64,000 nt of DNA. It comes from Cellulomonas sp. S1-8 (lineage in GTDB: Bacteria > Actinomycetota > Actinomycetes > Actinomycetales > Cellulomonadaceae). Positions 1 through 8,149 of this stretch are shown piece by piece. The stretch is from assembly GCF_026184235.1 (NCBI RefSeq), contig NZ_CP110806.1:372001-436000 (forward strand). Reading direction: 5' to 3'. The notes beneath the pieces were generated by a model. The model was not told the origin of the DNA, did no database searches, and saw nothing but the letters and a program-made list of their open reading frames with translations. Position 1 is the first letter of the stretch. Every line of letters starts with the position of its first letter. The translations under genes and the position numbers were made by a program.

Positions 1-865
1 CGGGCAGGACGCGCGCGCCCTCGTTGCTGATCCAGTGACCGGGCAGGCCGGTCACCATCGCGACGAACCTGGCCCTCGCCGCGGCGTCGAGGTAGGCCAG
101 GACGGCGCTGTGGACGACGACGAGCGTGGCGTCCGGCGGTGCCTGCGCCGCGAGCGCCGGCAGCGCGTCGAGCAGGTCACCGGCCACGACCCGCGGCGGG
201 TCGCGGCGTGCCACGCCCAGCGCGGCCCGCAGCCGGGTGCGACGGTCGTCGTGCTCCGGCCAGACGAGCGTCTCGAGCCAGGCGCACGCGTCGTCGTCGA
301 CGACGTCCACGGGGGCCAGGTCGATGCCCGCCCGCCACACGACGTCGGGCAGGCGCGCCGGCGCGTCGACGCCGGGACCGAGCGCACAGGGCAGGACCAC
401 GTCCGCGGGGCCGTCGGCGGGGTCGATCGCCGTGCCGTCGTCGTAGCGGTAGGAGTACCGGTCGGCCAGGAGGCACAGGCCGGCGGCCGCGCCCACCTCG
501 AGGAGCGCGAGCGGCTGGGGGAGCGCAGCGAGGAACGGCAGCAGGACGGCGCAGCGACCGGCCTCGTTGGTCTGCGTCGCGCGCGCGAGGATCGTCGCCC
601 GCACGGCCGGCCACTGCGCGAGGAGCGTCGCGCGCAGGTCGTCGTACGCGCCGTGCGCGCCGTGCCACCGGGCCGCGGCGAGGACCAGGTTCGGCTGCCG
701 CTTGCCGGGCGGCAGCGTCGCCAGCAGGTCCGCGACGACGGCGTCCTCGCCGACCCCCAGCGCCCACGCCTCGTACACCGGCGAGACGCCCCGCGCCTCG
801 CGCTCACCGAACGCGCGGTAGGTCGTCGCGACGTCCGCCGCGCCCAGGTGGATGGCCGGGTCCAT
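1..865 (-). CDS. DUF2332 family protein (3' end beyond window)
   Basis: The minus-strand frame opens at ATG 865 (MDPAIHLGAADVATTYRAFG) and stays open to the window edge, so the C-terminus is missing. The product resembles the actinobacterial DUF2332 family: an N-terminal helical part with PVYEAWALGV, then LLEVGAAAGLCLLADRYSY, which looks like a SAM-methyltransferase motif I, and a later DATLVVVHSAVLAYL strand. About 288 residues are visible of a family that is usually near 330. The function of the family is unknown to me; a methyltransferase-like fold is inferred only from the glycine motif. Long antisense frames over it are Arg-rich shadows. Confidence 0.8.
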   Translation of the reverse strand, partial: MDPAIHLGAADVATTYRAFGEREARGVSPVYEAWALGVGEDAVVADLLATLPPGKRQPNLVLAAARWHGAHGAYDDLRATLLAQWPAVRATILARATQTNEAGRCAVLLPFLAALPQPLALLEVGAAAGLCLLADRYSYRYDDGTAIDPADGPADVVLPCALGPGVDAPARLPDVVWRAGIDLAPVDVVDDDACAWLETLVWPEHDDRRTRLRAALGVARRDPPRVVAGDLLDALPALAAQAPPDATLVVVHSAVLAYLDAAARARFVAMVTGLPGHWISNEGARVLP

Positions 866-985
866 CGCCACAGGATGCCGTGCCGGGGCGACTTCCCGGC
901 GCGCCCCGGCCGTCGGTGGCTGGTCGGTGCCGGGCGTGCAGCGTCCCGCTCCGAGGCGACGCGTGTGCGGAGGGTCGCAGCGCGC

Positions 986-1360
986 TCAGGGCCGCGTCAG
1001 GTACCCGTCGCGCAGGTGCTGCGCGTACGCCTCGGTGACCTGCGGCGTCGCCCCGCGCTGCCCGCCGGTGCGTTCCCGCATCGGGATCACCGGCACGCGG
1101 ACGCCCCCGCGGGTCCGCACGACGGCATGCCCACCGTCGAGGCCGACACCGGCTCGCAGTCCCTCGCGGACGCCCCCGGGCAGCTCCCACACGCGGCGCC
1201 ACCGGTTGAGCCCGACGAGGACGGTCGCGTCGGGGCGGCGGACGACGACGAGCGCGAGCGGGCACGGTGCGCCCGCGTCGTCCACCGTCTCCTCGTCCAC
1301 GGCGTGGAGCCCGGTCAGCAGGCTGCCGTCGGCGTCGGTGATCGGCAGGTCGAGAGGCAC
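986..1360 (-). CDS. Nudix-like protein with damaged Nudix box
   Basis: The 124-residue product begins like a Nudix hydrolase (ITDADGSLLTGLHAVDEET, LALVVVRRPDATVLVGLNRW, then WELPGGVREG near residue 60). The helix that should follow, with the REUxEExGU metal-binding residues, is absent; in its place is LRAGVGLDGGHAVVRTRGGV. The sequence gggggcgtccgcg occurs on both sides of this stretch, which could reflect a rearrangement. C-terminal residues run to a clean stop. It probably lacks pyrophosphohydrolase activity and may be a decaying gene. It lies in line with the ceramidase-like gene upstream, 9 bp away. The Nudix fold call is moderate. Confidence 0.55.
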   Translation of the reverse strand: MPLDLPITDADGSLLTGLHAVDEETVDDAGAPCPLALVVVRRPDATVLVGLNRWRRVWELPGGVREGLRAGVGLDGGHAVVRTRGGVRVPVIPMRERTGGQRGATPQVTEAYAQHLRDGYLTRP

Positions 1361-1369
1361 GCGCGGAGC

Positions 1370-2032
1370 CTAGCGTCGTCGTCCCGGGGGACGGCCGGTC
1401 GGGGTGACGAGCGGGGCGAGCACCACCAGCGCGGCCGCCGCGACGACGTGCCACACGGCGTGGCCCTGCAGGACCGACGCGGGGTCGCACAGCGGTCCGC
1501 CCGTCCGGGACAGCGCGCCGACGCTTCCGCCGACGGTCAGGAGCCCGACCGCGACGGCGACCCGAGGCCGCACGTCGGCTCGGCGACGGGCGCGCTCGAG
1601 CAGCAGGAGCGCGGCGACCGCGGCCACCCCCACCTGCGCCAGGTCACCGGCCCGAGGCCATGCCAGGACGACCACCAGGAGCGCGCCCGTCGGGACGGCC
1701 CACCACCACCAGCGGCGTGGCCGGCCGCTCAGCGCGGCGACCGCGTCCGCCGCGAGGAAGCAGAGCACCCCGGCGAGCGGCAGGTCGTGGGCCGCGTCGG
1801 ACCAGCGGGGGTCGGGCCCGTGCTGCACGAAGGAACCGACGCCGACGCCCGCGACGAGCACCGCGTACGCCCAGGGCACGGGCTGCCCCGCCCGCCTGCG
1901 CAGGACGACCAGGACGACGGCGGCGGCGACGAACACCCACGAGGTGATCGCGGAGACCGGCTCGACGAGCGGCCCCGCGGCCGACCACTCGCACCCGGGC
2001 CCCGGCCCCTCGACGACGGTGACGGTCTCCAC
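1370..2032 (-). CDS. alkaline ceramidase-like (CREST superfamily) membrane protein
   Basis: This 220-residue protein has about seven hydrophobic segments and the landmarks of the ceramidase/CREST membrane hydrolases: an N-terminal GPGCEW followed by EPVSAITSW, then GVGSFVQHGPDP with Ser and His, AAHDLPL with the metal-site Asp, and near the C-terminus GHAVWHVVAAAAL with two His. Those His, Asp and Ser residues form the zinc site in the family. It probably hydrolyses an amide-linked lipid in the cytoplasmic membrane, but bacterial substrates of these proteins are mostly unproven. The start at ATG 2032 leaves a short N-terminus before the first membrane segment. The downstream Nudix-like gene follows by 9 bp. 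Confidence 0.65.
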   Translation of the reverse strand: METVTVVEGPGPGCEWSAAGPLVEPVSAITSWVFVAAAVVLVVLRRRAGQPVPWAYAVLVAGVGVGSFVQHGPDPRWSDAAHDLPLAGVLCFLAADAVAALSGRPRRWWWWAVPTGALLVVVLAWPRAGDLAQVGVAAVAALLLLERARRRADVRPRVAVAVGLLTVGGSVGALSRTGGPLCDPASVLQGHAVWHVVAAAALVVLAPLVTPTGRPPGRRR

Positions 2033-2087
2033 GCCCCCATCTCAGCGGCCGACCGATGCGCTGTCACGCCGCGGCACCAGCATTCCC

Positions 2088-2126
2088 GTGCAGCGTTCGG
2101 GACGCTGGACGTCCCGAACGCTGCAC
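2088..2126. repeat. palindromic repeat family A, copy 1
   Basis: A perfect inverted repeat with 17-bp arms (GTGCAGCGTTCGGGACG) around the 5-nt loop CTGGA. Near-identical elements occur at 26150, 26272, 27791 and 31138. This copy lies between divergent genes (1370-2032 minus, 2166-2681 plus), so it is not obviously a terminator here. No T-run flanks it. Confidence 0.85.
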
Positions 2127-2165
2127 ACGAGCGGGGGTCGTCGGCGTGGTCGGTACCGTGACGGC

Positions 2166-2681
2166 ATGACCTCACCGGGGGTGCCGCCCGCGTGGGTCGG
2201 GTGGGGAGCCGCGGTCTGCGCGTTCGCCTTCGCCGCGGTCAGCCTGGCGTGGGCGCTGGGCAGCACGGTCGGCCTGGACACCCTCGGCGGCTCGATCGAG
2301 CGGATGGCCCGTGACCGGGACCCGACGCTGCTCGCCGCCAACGCGGTTGCCCTGGTGCTCAAGGTGCTCGGAGGCGTGCTGGCGCTCGCGCTGGTCCAGC
2401 CGTGGGGACGCCGGCTCCCGCGTCGTCCGCTGCTCGCGCTGGGCTGGCTCGGCGCGACGGTCCTGGTGCTGTACGGCGTGCTCCAGGTGGCGTCGGTCGC
2501 CCTCGTCGCGGTGGGTGTGATCGTCCCGTCGGAGCCGATCTCCGACCAGGCCCTCGCGTGGCGGCTGCTGCTGTGGGAGCCGTGGTTCCTCGTGTGGGGG
2601 CTGCTGCTGGGCGGCGCCACCCTGCGCAGCCAGCGCCTACGCCGCCCGACGACATCACCTGATCCCGACGGGCACAGATGA
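2166..2681 (+). CDS. DUF3995-like four-helix membrane protein
   Basis: The 171-residue product starts at ATG 2166 (MTSPGVPPAWVGWGAAVCAF). Four hydrophobic helices are visible at about residues 10-30, 60-80, 90-115 and 135-155. A GLDTLGGSIERMARDRDP loop follows helix 1, typical of DUF3995 membrane proteins, and the C-terminal tail is basic. Function is unknown. An AraC-type regulator gene begins 52 bp downstream on the same strand, so the two may be cotranscribed. The longer upstream frame is a shadow of the opposite-strand gene. Confidence 0.7.
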   Translation: MTSPGVPPAWVGWGAAVCAFAFAAVSLAWALGSTVGLDTLGGSIERMARDRDPTLLAANAVALVLKVLGGVLALALVQPWGRRLPRRPLLALGWLGATVLVLYGVLQVASVALVAVGVIVPSEPISDQALAWRLLLWEPWFLVWGLLLGGATLRSQRLRRPTTSPDPDGHR

Positions 2682-2733
2682 TCGGGTCGCGCGGTGCGCG
2701 GGCCCACCACAGTGGGACGCGGAAGGGGGCACC

Positions 2734-3603
2734 GTGATCGCCTGGCTCAACCGGCTCGTCGACCTCGTGGAGGAGAACCTCACCGAGGAGCTCGACGTCG
2801 TCCGTCTCGCGGCGGCGCTCGGCACCACCGAGTACCACCTGCGCCGCATGTTCTCTTCCCTGGCGGGGATGCCGCTGTCGGAGTACGTGCGCCGCCGGCG
2901 CATGACGGTCGCCGCGGCGGAGGTCGTCACCGGGTCCACGGACCTGCTCGGCATCGCCGTGCGCTACGGGTACGGCTCGGCGGAGGCCTTCGGCCGGGCG
3001 TTCCAGTCCGTGCACGGTGCCAGCCCGGGTCGCGCACGGCGAGACGGCGGCCCCCTGCGCACCCAGCCGCGCCTCACGTTCCGCCTGACCGTCGAAGGAG
3101 CACGTCCCATGGATGTCCGCATCGTCACCCGGCCCGCCTCCCGCCTCGCCGGGCACGCCTGGCGGGTCCCGCTCGTGCACCACGGGGTCAACCCCGTCAT
3201 CCGGCAGCACGTCGCCGACCTGTCCCCCCAGGAGCACCTGCGGCTCAAGGCCCTGGGCGACGCGGAGCCGCACGGGCTGCTCGCAGTGAGCACCGACATC
3301 GACCCGGACCGTCGGGAGGGGACGGAGCTGACGTACCTGCACGGCGTGGCCGTCACGGACGCGGTGGCGGTCCCCGACGACCTCGACGTCGTGACCGTCG
3401 CGGCGGGCACGTGGGCCGTGTTCCGCGCTGCGGGTCCCTACCCCGACACCCTGCAGGCGGTGTGGGCCGCGACCGCGACCGAGTGGTTCCCGTCGAACCC
3501 GTGGCGCCTGCGGCCCGGGCCCGAGGTGGTCGCCGTGATCGACCGCGCCGACGACTTCAGCACCGCGACGGTCGAGCTGTGGCTCCCGGTGGAGGGGGCG
3601 TGA
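2734..3603 (+). CDS. AraC family regulator with GyrI-like effector domain
   Basis: The 289-residue protein has an N-terminal AraC double helix-turn-helix (about residues 1-100: LDVVRLAAALGTTEYHLRRM, then YGYGSAEAFGRAFQSVHG, the second helix-turn-helix signature) and a C-terminal GyrI-like/Rob-type ligand-binding domain from about residue 125 (MDVRIVTRPASRLAGHAW, ending VIDRADDFSTATVELWLPV). The layout matches Rob/BltR-like regulators that sense small hydrophobic compounds. GTG 2734 is preceded by an AAGGGGG ribosome site. The gene is convergent with the CYTH-CHAD gene. The target genes are not evident; the adjacent DUF3995 gene is a candidate. Confidence 0.85.
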   Translation: MIAWLNRLVDLVEENLTEELDVVRLAAALGTTEYHLRRMFSSLAGMPLSEYVRRRRMTVAAAEVVTGSTDLLGIAVRYGYGSAEAFGRAFQSVHGASPGRARRDGGPLRTQPRLTFRLTVEGARPMDVRIVTRPASRLAGHAWRVPLVHHGVNPVIRQHVADLSPQEHLRLKALGDAEPHGLLAVSTDIDPDRREGTELTYLHGVAVTDAVAVPDDLDVVTVAAGTWAVFRAAGPYPDTLQAVWAATATEWFPSNPWRLRPGPEVVAVIDRADDFSTATVELWLPVEGA

Positions 3604-3636
3604 GCCGGGTCGGCGCGGTCGGCGCCCCGCGACAGG

Positions 3637-5286
3637 TCAGCCCAGCCAGCGGCGCAGCTTCTTCCTCGACGCGGCGGACCAGGCGTCGTCGGCCAGGGCG
3701 GCGGTCTGCTCGGCCCGGACGTCCTCCTGCGCGTGGAGGCGTCCGTAGGTGAACGCGGTGCCGGGCTCCGTGGTGCGGGCGGCGAGGTCGTAGAGCCGGG
3801 CCCGGGTGTTCAGGGAGTCGAGGTGGTCGCCGAGCGCCTCCTGGACCCCCTCCATGGCGGCGGCGAGACGACGGGCGTCCTTGCCGAACACGGGGACGAC
3901 CGCCTCGGCCGCGTACCGCGCGCGCTTGGCCGCCTTGCGTGCGTCGTGCAGCAGCTCCTCGCGACGGGCCGGGTCCTGCGTCCGGTGCGCCGCGCGCATC
4001 GCGGCGCGCACGCGGCGGTCGCTCCGCGCCACGAGCGCGGGCAGCACCGAGCCTGCGGCACGACGCGCGCGCTTCCTCAGCGGCGGATCGGCGATGAGCT
4101 CCCGCAGCGCCGTCAGCAGCGCCCGGTACCGGTCGCTGTCGAGCTGGGCGAGGACGTGGTCGTGGGCGGCGCGGTAGTCGTCGTCGAGGTCGCGGCGCAC
4201 CGCGTCGTCGACGGCGTCCTGCAGGCGCGCGCCGTCGGGCTCGTGGTCCACGGCCGATCCCACCCGGTCGCGCAGGACCTCCGCGTCGCGCGCCGTGCCG
4301 AGCACACCGGCGAGCCACCTCAGCTCCGTGCCGATGGGCCGGGTGCGGCTGGTGTCGAAGAGCGGCGCGAAGGTCGTGAGCGCGCTGCGCAGGCGCCGGC
4401 TGGCGACCCGCATCGCGTGCACCGCGCCGGGGACGTCGAGGCGGACCGGGAGGTCCTGGGAGCGGATCTGGTCGACCTGCGCACCGAGGTGGGCCAGGGC
4501 GACGTCGGCGGCGGGCGTCGACCTGCGCGGGCGCGCCGGACGTCCGGACCGCTTCCCGCGCGACCGGCCGACGCGGGCCGTGCCGCTCGACGAGGCCGCG
4601 CCGGTCGACGAGGCCGCGCCGCCCGACGGAGCCGGGCCGAGGGTCCGGGTCAGCGCCGAGGTCGAGGTGGCCGGCGTCGATCCTGCCGCCCGCAGGACGG
4701 AATCGAGGGCGTCGAGGAGGCCGTGCGAGCCGTCCACCTGCTCGACCGCGATCTCGCGCCAGGTGGTCGGTGCGTCGTCGGGCTCCTGGCCCGCCGGGGC
4801 GTGCAGGCGATGTGCGGTGACCCGGTCGTCGGCGACCTCCGCCTGGACGCGCCCGTCGGCGTCGACGACGCGGTGCAGCGCTCGTCGCGTCTCGATCAGG
4901 GCGACCGGGACGAGCGCGCGTCCCTCCGTGACCGCGGACGTCGTCGCCACCAGGTGAGGCGGCACCCGGGTCGCCCCCCGGCCCAGGGGCAGTCGGACCT
5001 GCGACCGGGTGCGGCCCGCGACCGGCACCGTCAGGTACCAGCCCGCGCCGGGCCCCCCGGTGCGCCGGTGCACCGTCACCCCGACGCGTGCCAGGTCGAG
5101 ATCGGCGGTGTCGAAGTACGTCGTGCGCCGACGGTGCGTGCCCGCGTCGTCCGCCGCCCACGTCGGCCCGTCCTCGGGCTCCGCAGCGCGGGCCGACGCG
5201 ACCGGCCCCGCCAGGTCCGGCAGCTCGAACCCTGCGTCGACGTCGTACCGCGCCTCGACCACTCGATGTGTTCTCGCCTGAGCCAT
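3637..5286 (-). CDS. CYTH and CHAD domain protein
   Basis: A 549-residue cytoplasmic protein. Residues 1-200 form a CYTH triphosphate-tunnel domain (VVEARYDVDAGFELPDL at the start, later TTYFDTADLDLARVGVTVHRR). After a Ser/Thr/Ala-rich linker near 230-280, a CHAD domain of conserved His and basic residues runs to the C-terminus (VPGAVHAMRVASRRLRSAL, LHDARKAAKRARYAAEAV). CHAD domains bind polyphosphate, and the CYTH part probably hydrolyses or binds triphosphate. ATG 5286 is chosen because the CYTH domain begins at once after it; longer frames upstream are low-complexity. The gene stands alone and is convergent with the AraC-GyrI gene. Confidence 0.9.
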   Translation of the reverse strand: MAQARTHRVVEARYDVDAGFELPDLAGPVASARAAEPEDGPTWAADDAGTHRRRTTYFDTADLDLARVGVTVHRRTGGPGAGWYLTVPVAGRTRSQVRLPLGRGATRVPPHLVATTSAVTEGRALVPVALIETRRALHRVVDADGRVQAEVADDRVTAHRLHAPAGQEPDDAPTTWREIAVEQVDGSHGLLDALDSVLRAAGSTPATSTSALTRTLGPAPSGGAASSTGAASSSGTARVGRSRGKRSGRPARPRRSTPAADVALAHLGAQVDQIRSQDLPVRLDVPGAVHAMRVASRRLRSALTTFAPLFDTSRTRPIGTELRWLAGVLGTARDAEVLRDRVGSAVDHEPDGARLQDAVDDAVRRDLDDDYRAAHDHVLAQLDSDRYRALLTALRELIADPPLRKRARRAAGSVLPALVARSDRRVRAAMRAAHRTQDPARREELLHDARKAAKRARYAAEAVVPVFGKDARRLAAAMEGVQEALGDHLDSLNTRARLYDLAARTTEPGTAFTYGRLHAQEDVRAEQTAALADDAWSAASRKKLRRWLG

Positions 5287-5380
5287 CGTCCAGTGGTACC
5301 ACCCGGGGACGTCGCGCACCCGGTGGTCGGCGGGATACCGCGCAGCACGCGCGCGAGTTGTCGCCTGACGGGGAGCGCGC

Positions 5381-5965
5381 TCACCCGGGAACGAGGCGAT
5401 CGGGGTCGGCGATGCGGGCGTGCAGGTGCATGTCGTGCCACCCGTCGGCGTGCAGGCCACGGCCGACCGCGGTGCCCTCGGCCGCGTAGCCGGCCTTCAG
5501 GGCGACCCGGCACGACGCCGGGTTGCGGGTGGAGTGGTCGAGCTCGGCGCGGTGCACGCCCCGGTCGAAGGCCCACGCGGTCGCGGCTCCGAGCGCGGCG
5601 GCGGCCACGCCGCGCCCCCGGGCGTGGGGCAGCACCCAGTAGGAGAGCCCCACGCACGCCTCGTGCAGGTTCACCTGCCGGATGCTCACCTGCCCGACGA
5701 CGTCCCCGCCGGCGGTGACGGCCCAGCCCGCTCCCGTGTCCTGCGCCCACCGCTCCTCCCAGTGCGCCACCCAGGTCGCCGCCTCGGTGGCCGTCATGGT
5801 GCGGGCGTGCCAGTGCTGGACGGCGGGGTCGCGGTAGGCGTCGACGACCGCGTCCGCGTCGTCGGGCCGCCAGGGCCGCAGGACGAGGTCGCCGGCGCCC
5901 AGGACGGGCTGCGCGATGCGCGCGAAGGCGCCGGCGGGCAGGGCGGGGGCCGTGGTGGTCGCCAT
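5381..5965 (-). CDS. GNAT family N-acetyltransferase (RimJ/RimL-like)
   Basis: A 194-residue acetyltransferase starting at ATG 5965. It has the RimJ-type opening LVLRPWRPDDADAVVDAYRD, a central VVGQVSIRQVNLHEACVGL strand pair, the acetyl-CoA loop LPHARGRGVAAAALGAAT and the C-terminal LDHSTRNPASCRVALKAGY motif, followed by AAEGTAVGRGLHADG. It presumably transfers an acetyl group from acetyl-CoA to an amine, protein N-terminus or small molecule; the substrate cannot be read from the sequence. It stands alone between the DUF4386 and CYTH-CHAD genes, all on the minus strand. Confidence 0.85.
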   Translation of the reverse strand: MATTTAPALPAGAFARIAQPVLGAGDLVLRPWRPDDADAVVDAYRDPAVQHWHARTMTATEAATWVAHWEERWAQDTGAGWAVTAGGDVVGQVSIRQVNLHEACVGLSYWVLPHARGRGVAAAALGAATAWAFDRGVHRAELDHSTRNPASCRVALKAGYAAEGTAVGRGLHADGWHDMHLHARIADPDRLVPG

Positions 5966-6093
5966 GCCGCCGATGCTGCCGCGGTGCGGCTCGCGAGCGC
6001 ACTGACATCTCACGAGGGAGCCCGGCCGGCTGGGCTCGCGAGCCGTGCCGCTCCACCTTCGCGGGCGCCGGCACCGCGGGGTGACGTCCCCGC

Positions 6094-6795
6094 TCACGCG
6101 TGCGCGTCGGTCCCCGGCGCGGTGCGGGCCGCGGGCCGGATCCCCAGCGAGACCAGGTAGCCGAGCATCCACAGCTCGCCGAACGTGGCCGGGAAGGTGA
6201 GTGCGTCGACCAGGGCGTCCGGCGCGTCGGGCAGGCTGGCGGAGACGAAGGCGCTCACCAGGTACCCGGCCCCGCCGACGATGAGGACCCAGCCGAGCGG
6301 CACCGGCCAGCGTCGCGACGTGACCACGACGTATCCCATGGGGATGAGCCACAGGCCGAAGAACAGGGCGCCGACGCCCCAGGCGTTGTACGCCAGCTCG
6401 TACAGGAGCTGTGCCGTGGCCGCGGTGTCCCCGGCCGGTGCGAGAGCGGGGTCGGCCACGACCGTCCGAGCGGTCCAGAGGAAGGTGGCGCCGACGAGGA
6501 TCGCGACCGCGTTGAAGCACCCGAAGACGGCGACGGCGACGGCCGCGAACCGGTCGAGGTCCCGCAGGAGGCGGTGGAACCAGAGCGCGGCCAGCACCTG
6601 CGAGACGACGAGCGCCATCTCGATCACGAGGCCGGCGTCGGCCAGGGACGCGTGCTCCACGAGGTTGGCCGCGGTCGCGTCCGGGTCGCCCGCGACGTAC
6701 AGCCGCGGCCGGATCAGCAGGAAGCCGAGCATGCCGGTGATGCCTAGTGCCAGGTACCACAGGCCGGTGATGCGGGCGGTGCGGACGGTGTCCAT
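6094..6795 (-). CDS. DUF4386 family membrane protein
   Basis: A 233-residue protein with about six hydrophobic helices and typical DUF4386 features: TARITGLWYLALGITGMLGF at the start, a YVAGDPDATAANLVEH loop after helix 1, and GELWMLGYLVSLGIRP close to the C-terminus. The role of the family is unknown. ATG 6795 has an AGGAGCG ribosome site 7 nt upstream. Two strong TGTCAA/TTGACA inverted repeats lie in the promoter (6830-6894), so it is probably repressed by a regulator not encoded next to it. A remnant of a second copy lies at 6960-7050. Confidence 0.8.
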   Translation of the reverse strand: MDTVRTARITGLWYLALGITGMLGFLLIRPRLYVAGDPDATAANLVEHASLADAGLVIEMALVVSQVLAALWFHRLLRDLDRFAAVAVAVFGCFNAVAILVGATFLWTARTVVADPALAPAGDTAATAQLLYELAYNAWGVGALFFGLWLIPMGYVVVTSRRWPVPLGWVLIVGGAGYLVSAFVSASLPDAPDALVDALTFPATFGELWMLGYLVSLGIRPAARTAPGTDAHA

Positions 6796-6829
6796 GTCAG
6801 AGCGCTCCTGTCGGGAAGGGAGTGGCATC

Positions 6830-6894
6830 GATGTCAAACATCTTTGACATCGACCGTAGGTCCATGACGGGGATCGTGTCAAGAATCTTTGACA
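6830..6894 (-). promoter_or_regulatory. promoter with twin TGTCAA/TTGACA operators
   Basis: Two inverted repeats precede the DUF4386 gene: one with perfect 9-bp arms GATGTCAAA/TTTGACATC (6830-6851), and TGTCAA/TTGACA (6877-6894), with centres 45 bp apart. On the minus strand, TTGACA of the upstream repeat can serve as -35, with TACGGT 18 bp later as -10, so the second repeat falls near the transcription start. This is the arrangement of a tightly repressed promoter; the repressor family (TetR, MarR or ArsR) cannot be told. Confidence 0.65.
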
Positions 6895-6959
6895 TCCCCT
6901 TGGTGCTGCCTCCGGTGCCGCCGAGCGCTCGTCGCTGCGGCTAGGGTCGGCTGCTCAGC

Positions 6960-7050
6960 TCACGTGACGTCGGCCGCCAGGACCGTCCGACCCCGGGGCC
7001 TGATCCCCAGCACGACGAGGTAGCCGACCATCCAGAGCTCGCCCAGCCGA
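6960..7050 (-). pseudogene. C-terminal remnant of a second DUF4386 gene
   Basis: The minus-strand frame reads LGELWMVGYLVVLGIRP and ends at TGA 6960-6962. It matches the last 30 residues of the intact neighbour (FGELWMLGYLVSLGIRP). Upstream similarity stops abruptly near 7047, directly before the LD-carboxypeptidase promoter. It is best explained as the tail of a deleted tandem paralogue. Confidence 0.65.
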
Positions 7051-7105
7051 GCGCCGCCGGGACCACGCTCTCGCTCCGTGCGGGCGGGACTGGTTGGCTG
7101 TCCGG

Positions 7106-8149
7106 ATGTCGTCCCTGGTCCCTGCGCGCAAGCTCGTCCCCGGCGACCGCGTCGCGGTGGTCTCGCCGTCGTTCGCCGCGCCCGGGTTCGCCCCCGCCGT
7201 GCACGAGCAGGCCATGCGGCGGCTCGTCGCCGCGACCGGCCTCGTGCCCGTCGAGTACCCGACCACGCGGCGGCTCGGCGCGTCGCCCCAGGACCGCGCG
7301 CGCGACCTCGACGCCGCGTTCGCCGACCCGACCGTCCGCGCCGTGCTCGCGACGATCGGCGGCGACGACCAGATCACGGTCGTCCCCCTCCTCGACGCCG
7401 ATGCCGTCCGCGCGGACCCCAAGCCGTTCCTCGGCTACAGCGACAACACCAACCTGCTGAGCTGGCTGTGGCAGCTGGGCGTCCCGGGCTTCTACGGTGG
7501 CTCCACCCAGGTGCACCTCGGACCCGGCCCGGCGGTCGACGACGTGCACCTCGCCTCGCTGCGCGCCGCGCTCCTCACCGGCGGGACGCTCACGCTGACC
7601 GAGCCGGGGGAGTCCGAGGACCTCGGTCACGATTGGCTCGACCCGCGCGCCCTCGTCGAGCACGGCGAGCGCGAGCCGACCGAGCCGTGGACGTGGGCCG
7701 GACCGGCGCGCTCCGTCACGGGCCGCACCTGGGGCGGCTGCCTCGAGGTGCTCGACTGGCTCGCCCTGGCGGACCGCATCCCGCCGACGGCGGCGCTGGA
7801 GGGCGCGATCCTGCTGCTCGAGACCAGCGAGGAGCTGCCGTCGGCCGGGACGGTCCGGCGGTGGGTGCGCGCGCTCGGCGAGCGCGGCCTGCTCGCGGCG
7901 GTCGCGGGCGTGTGCGTCGCGCGACCGCCGGTGACGGCCTTCGAGGTGCGCCTCGACGCGACGGAGCGCGCGGCGCGCCGGGCGGAGCAGCGGGACGCCG
8001 TGGTCGAGGAGGTCCACCGGTACAACCCCGGTGCCGTCGTGTGCGTCGGGGTGCCCTTCGGCCACACGCGGCCCCAGTGGATCGTCCCGTACGGCGGTGA
8101 GATGACGCTCGACGGCGTCACCCGGACCGTGACGGCGTCGTACGCGTGA
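7106..8149 (+). CDS. LD-carboxypeptidase, peptidase S66 (LdcA/MccF type)
   Basis: A 347-residue cytoplasmic serine carboxypeptidase. The N-terminal domain begins LVPGDRVAVVSPSFAAPGF; the nucleophile elbow is FLGYSDNTNLL (catalytic Ser near residue 110), preceded by LATIGGDDQITVV; the C-terminal domain contains LEGAILLLETSEELPSAG with the Glu and VGVPFGHTRPQWIVPYGG with the His. The family cleaves the terminal D-Ala from muropeptides in recycling, or detoxifies microcin C-like conjugates; the length and SDNT context fit the MccF-like branch, so immunity or self-protection is possible. ATG 7106 is chosen over an upstream TTG. The stop overlaps the next start (TGATG). Confidence 0.85.
   Translation: MSSLVPARKLVPGDRVAVVSPSFAAPGFAPAVHEQAMRRLVAATGLVPVEYPTTRRLGASPQDRARDLDAAFADPTVRAVLATIGGDDQITVVPLLDADAVRADPKPFLGYSDNTNLLSWLWQLGVPGFYGGSTQVHLGPGPAVDDVHLASLRAALLTGGTLTLTEPGESEDLGHDWLDPRALVEHGEREPTEPWTWAGPARSVTGRTWGGCLEVLDWLALADRIPPTAALEGAILLLETSEELPSAGTVRRWVRALGERGLLAAVAGVCVARPPVTAFEVRLDATERAARRAEQRDAVVEEVHRYNPGAVVCVGVPFGHTRPQWIVPYGGEMTLDGVTRTVTASYA

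Noticed and set aside
52..807. 251- and 196-residue minus-strand frames at the window start
   Set aside because: They are Arg/Ser/Thr-rich. A third minus frame gives the clear DUF2332 protein that runs off the edge, so the two are shadows.
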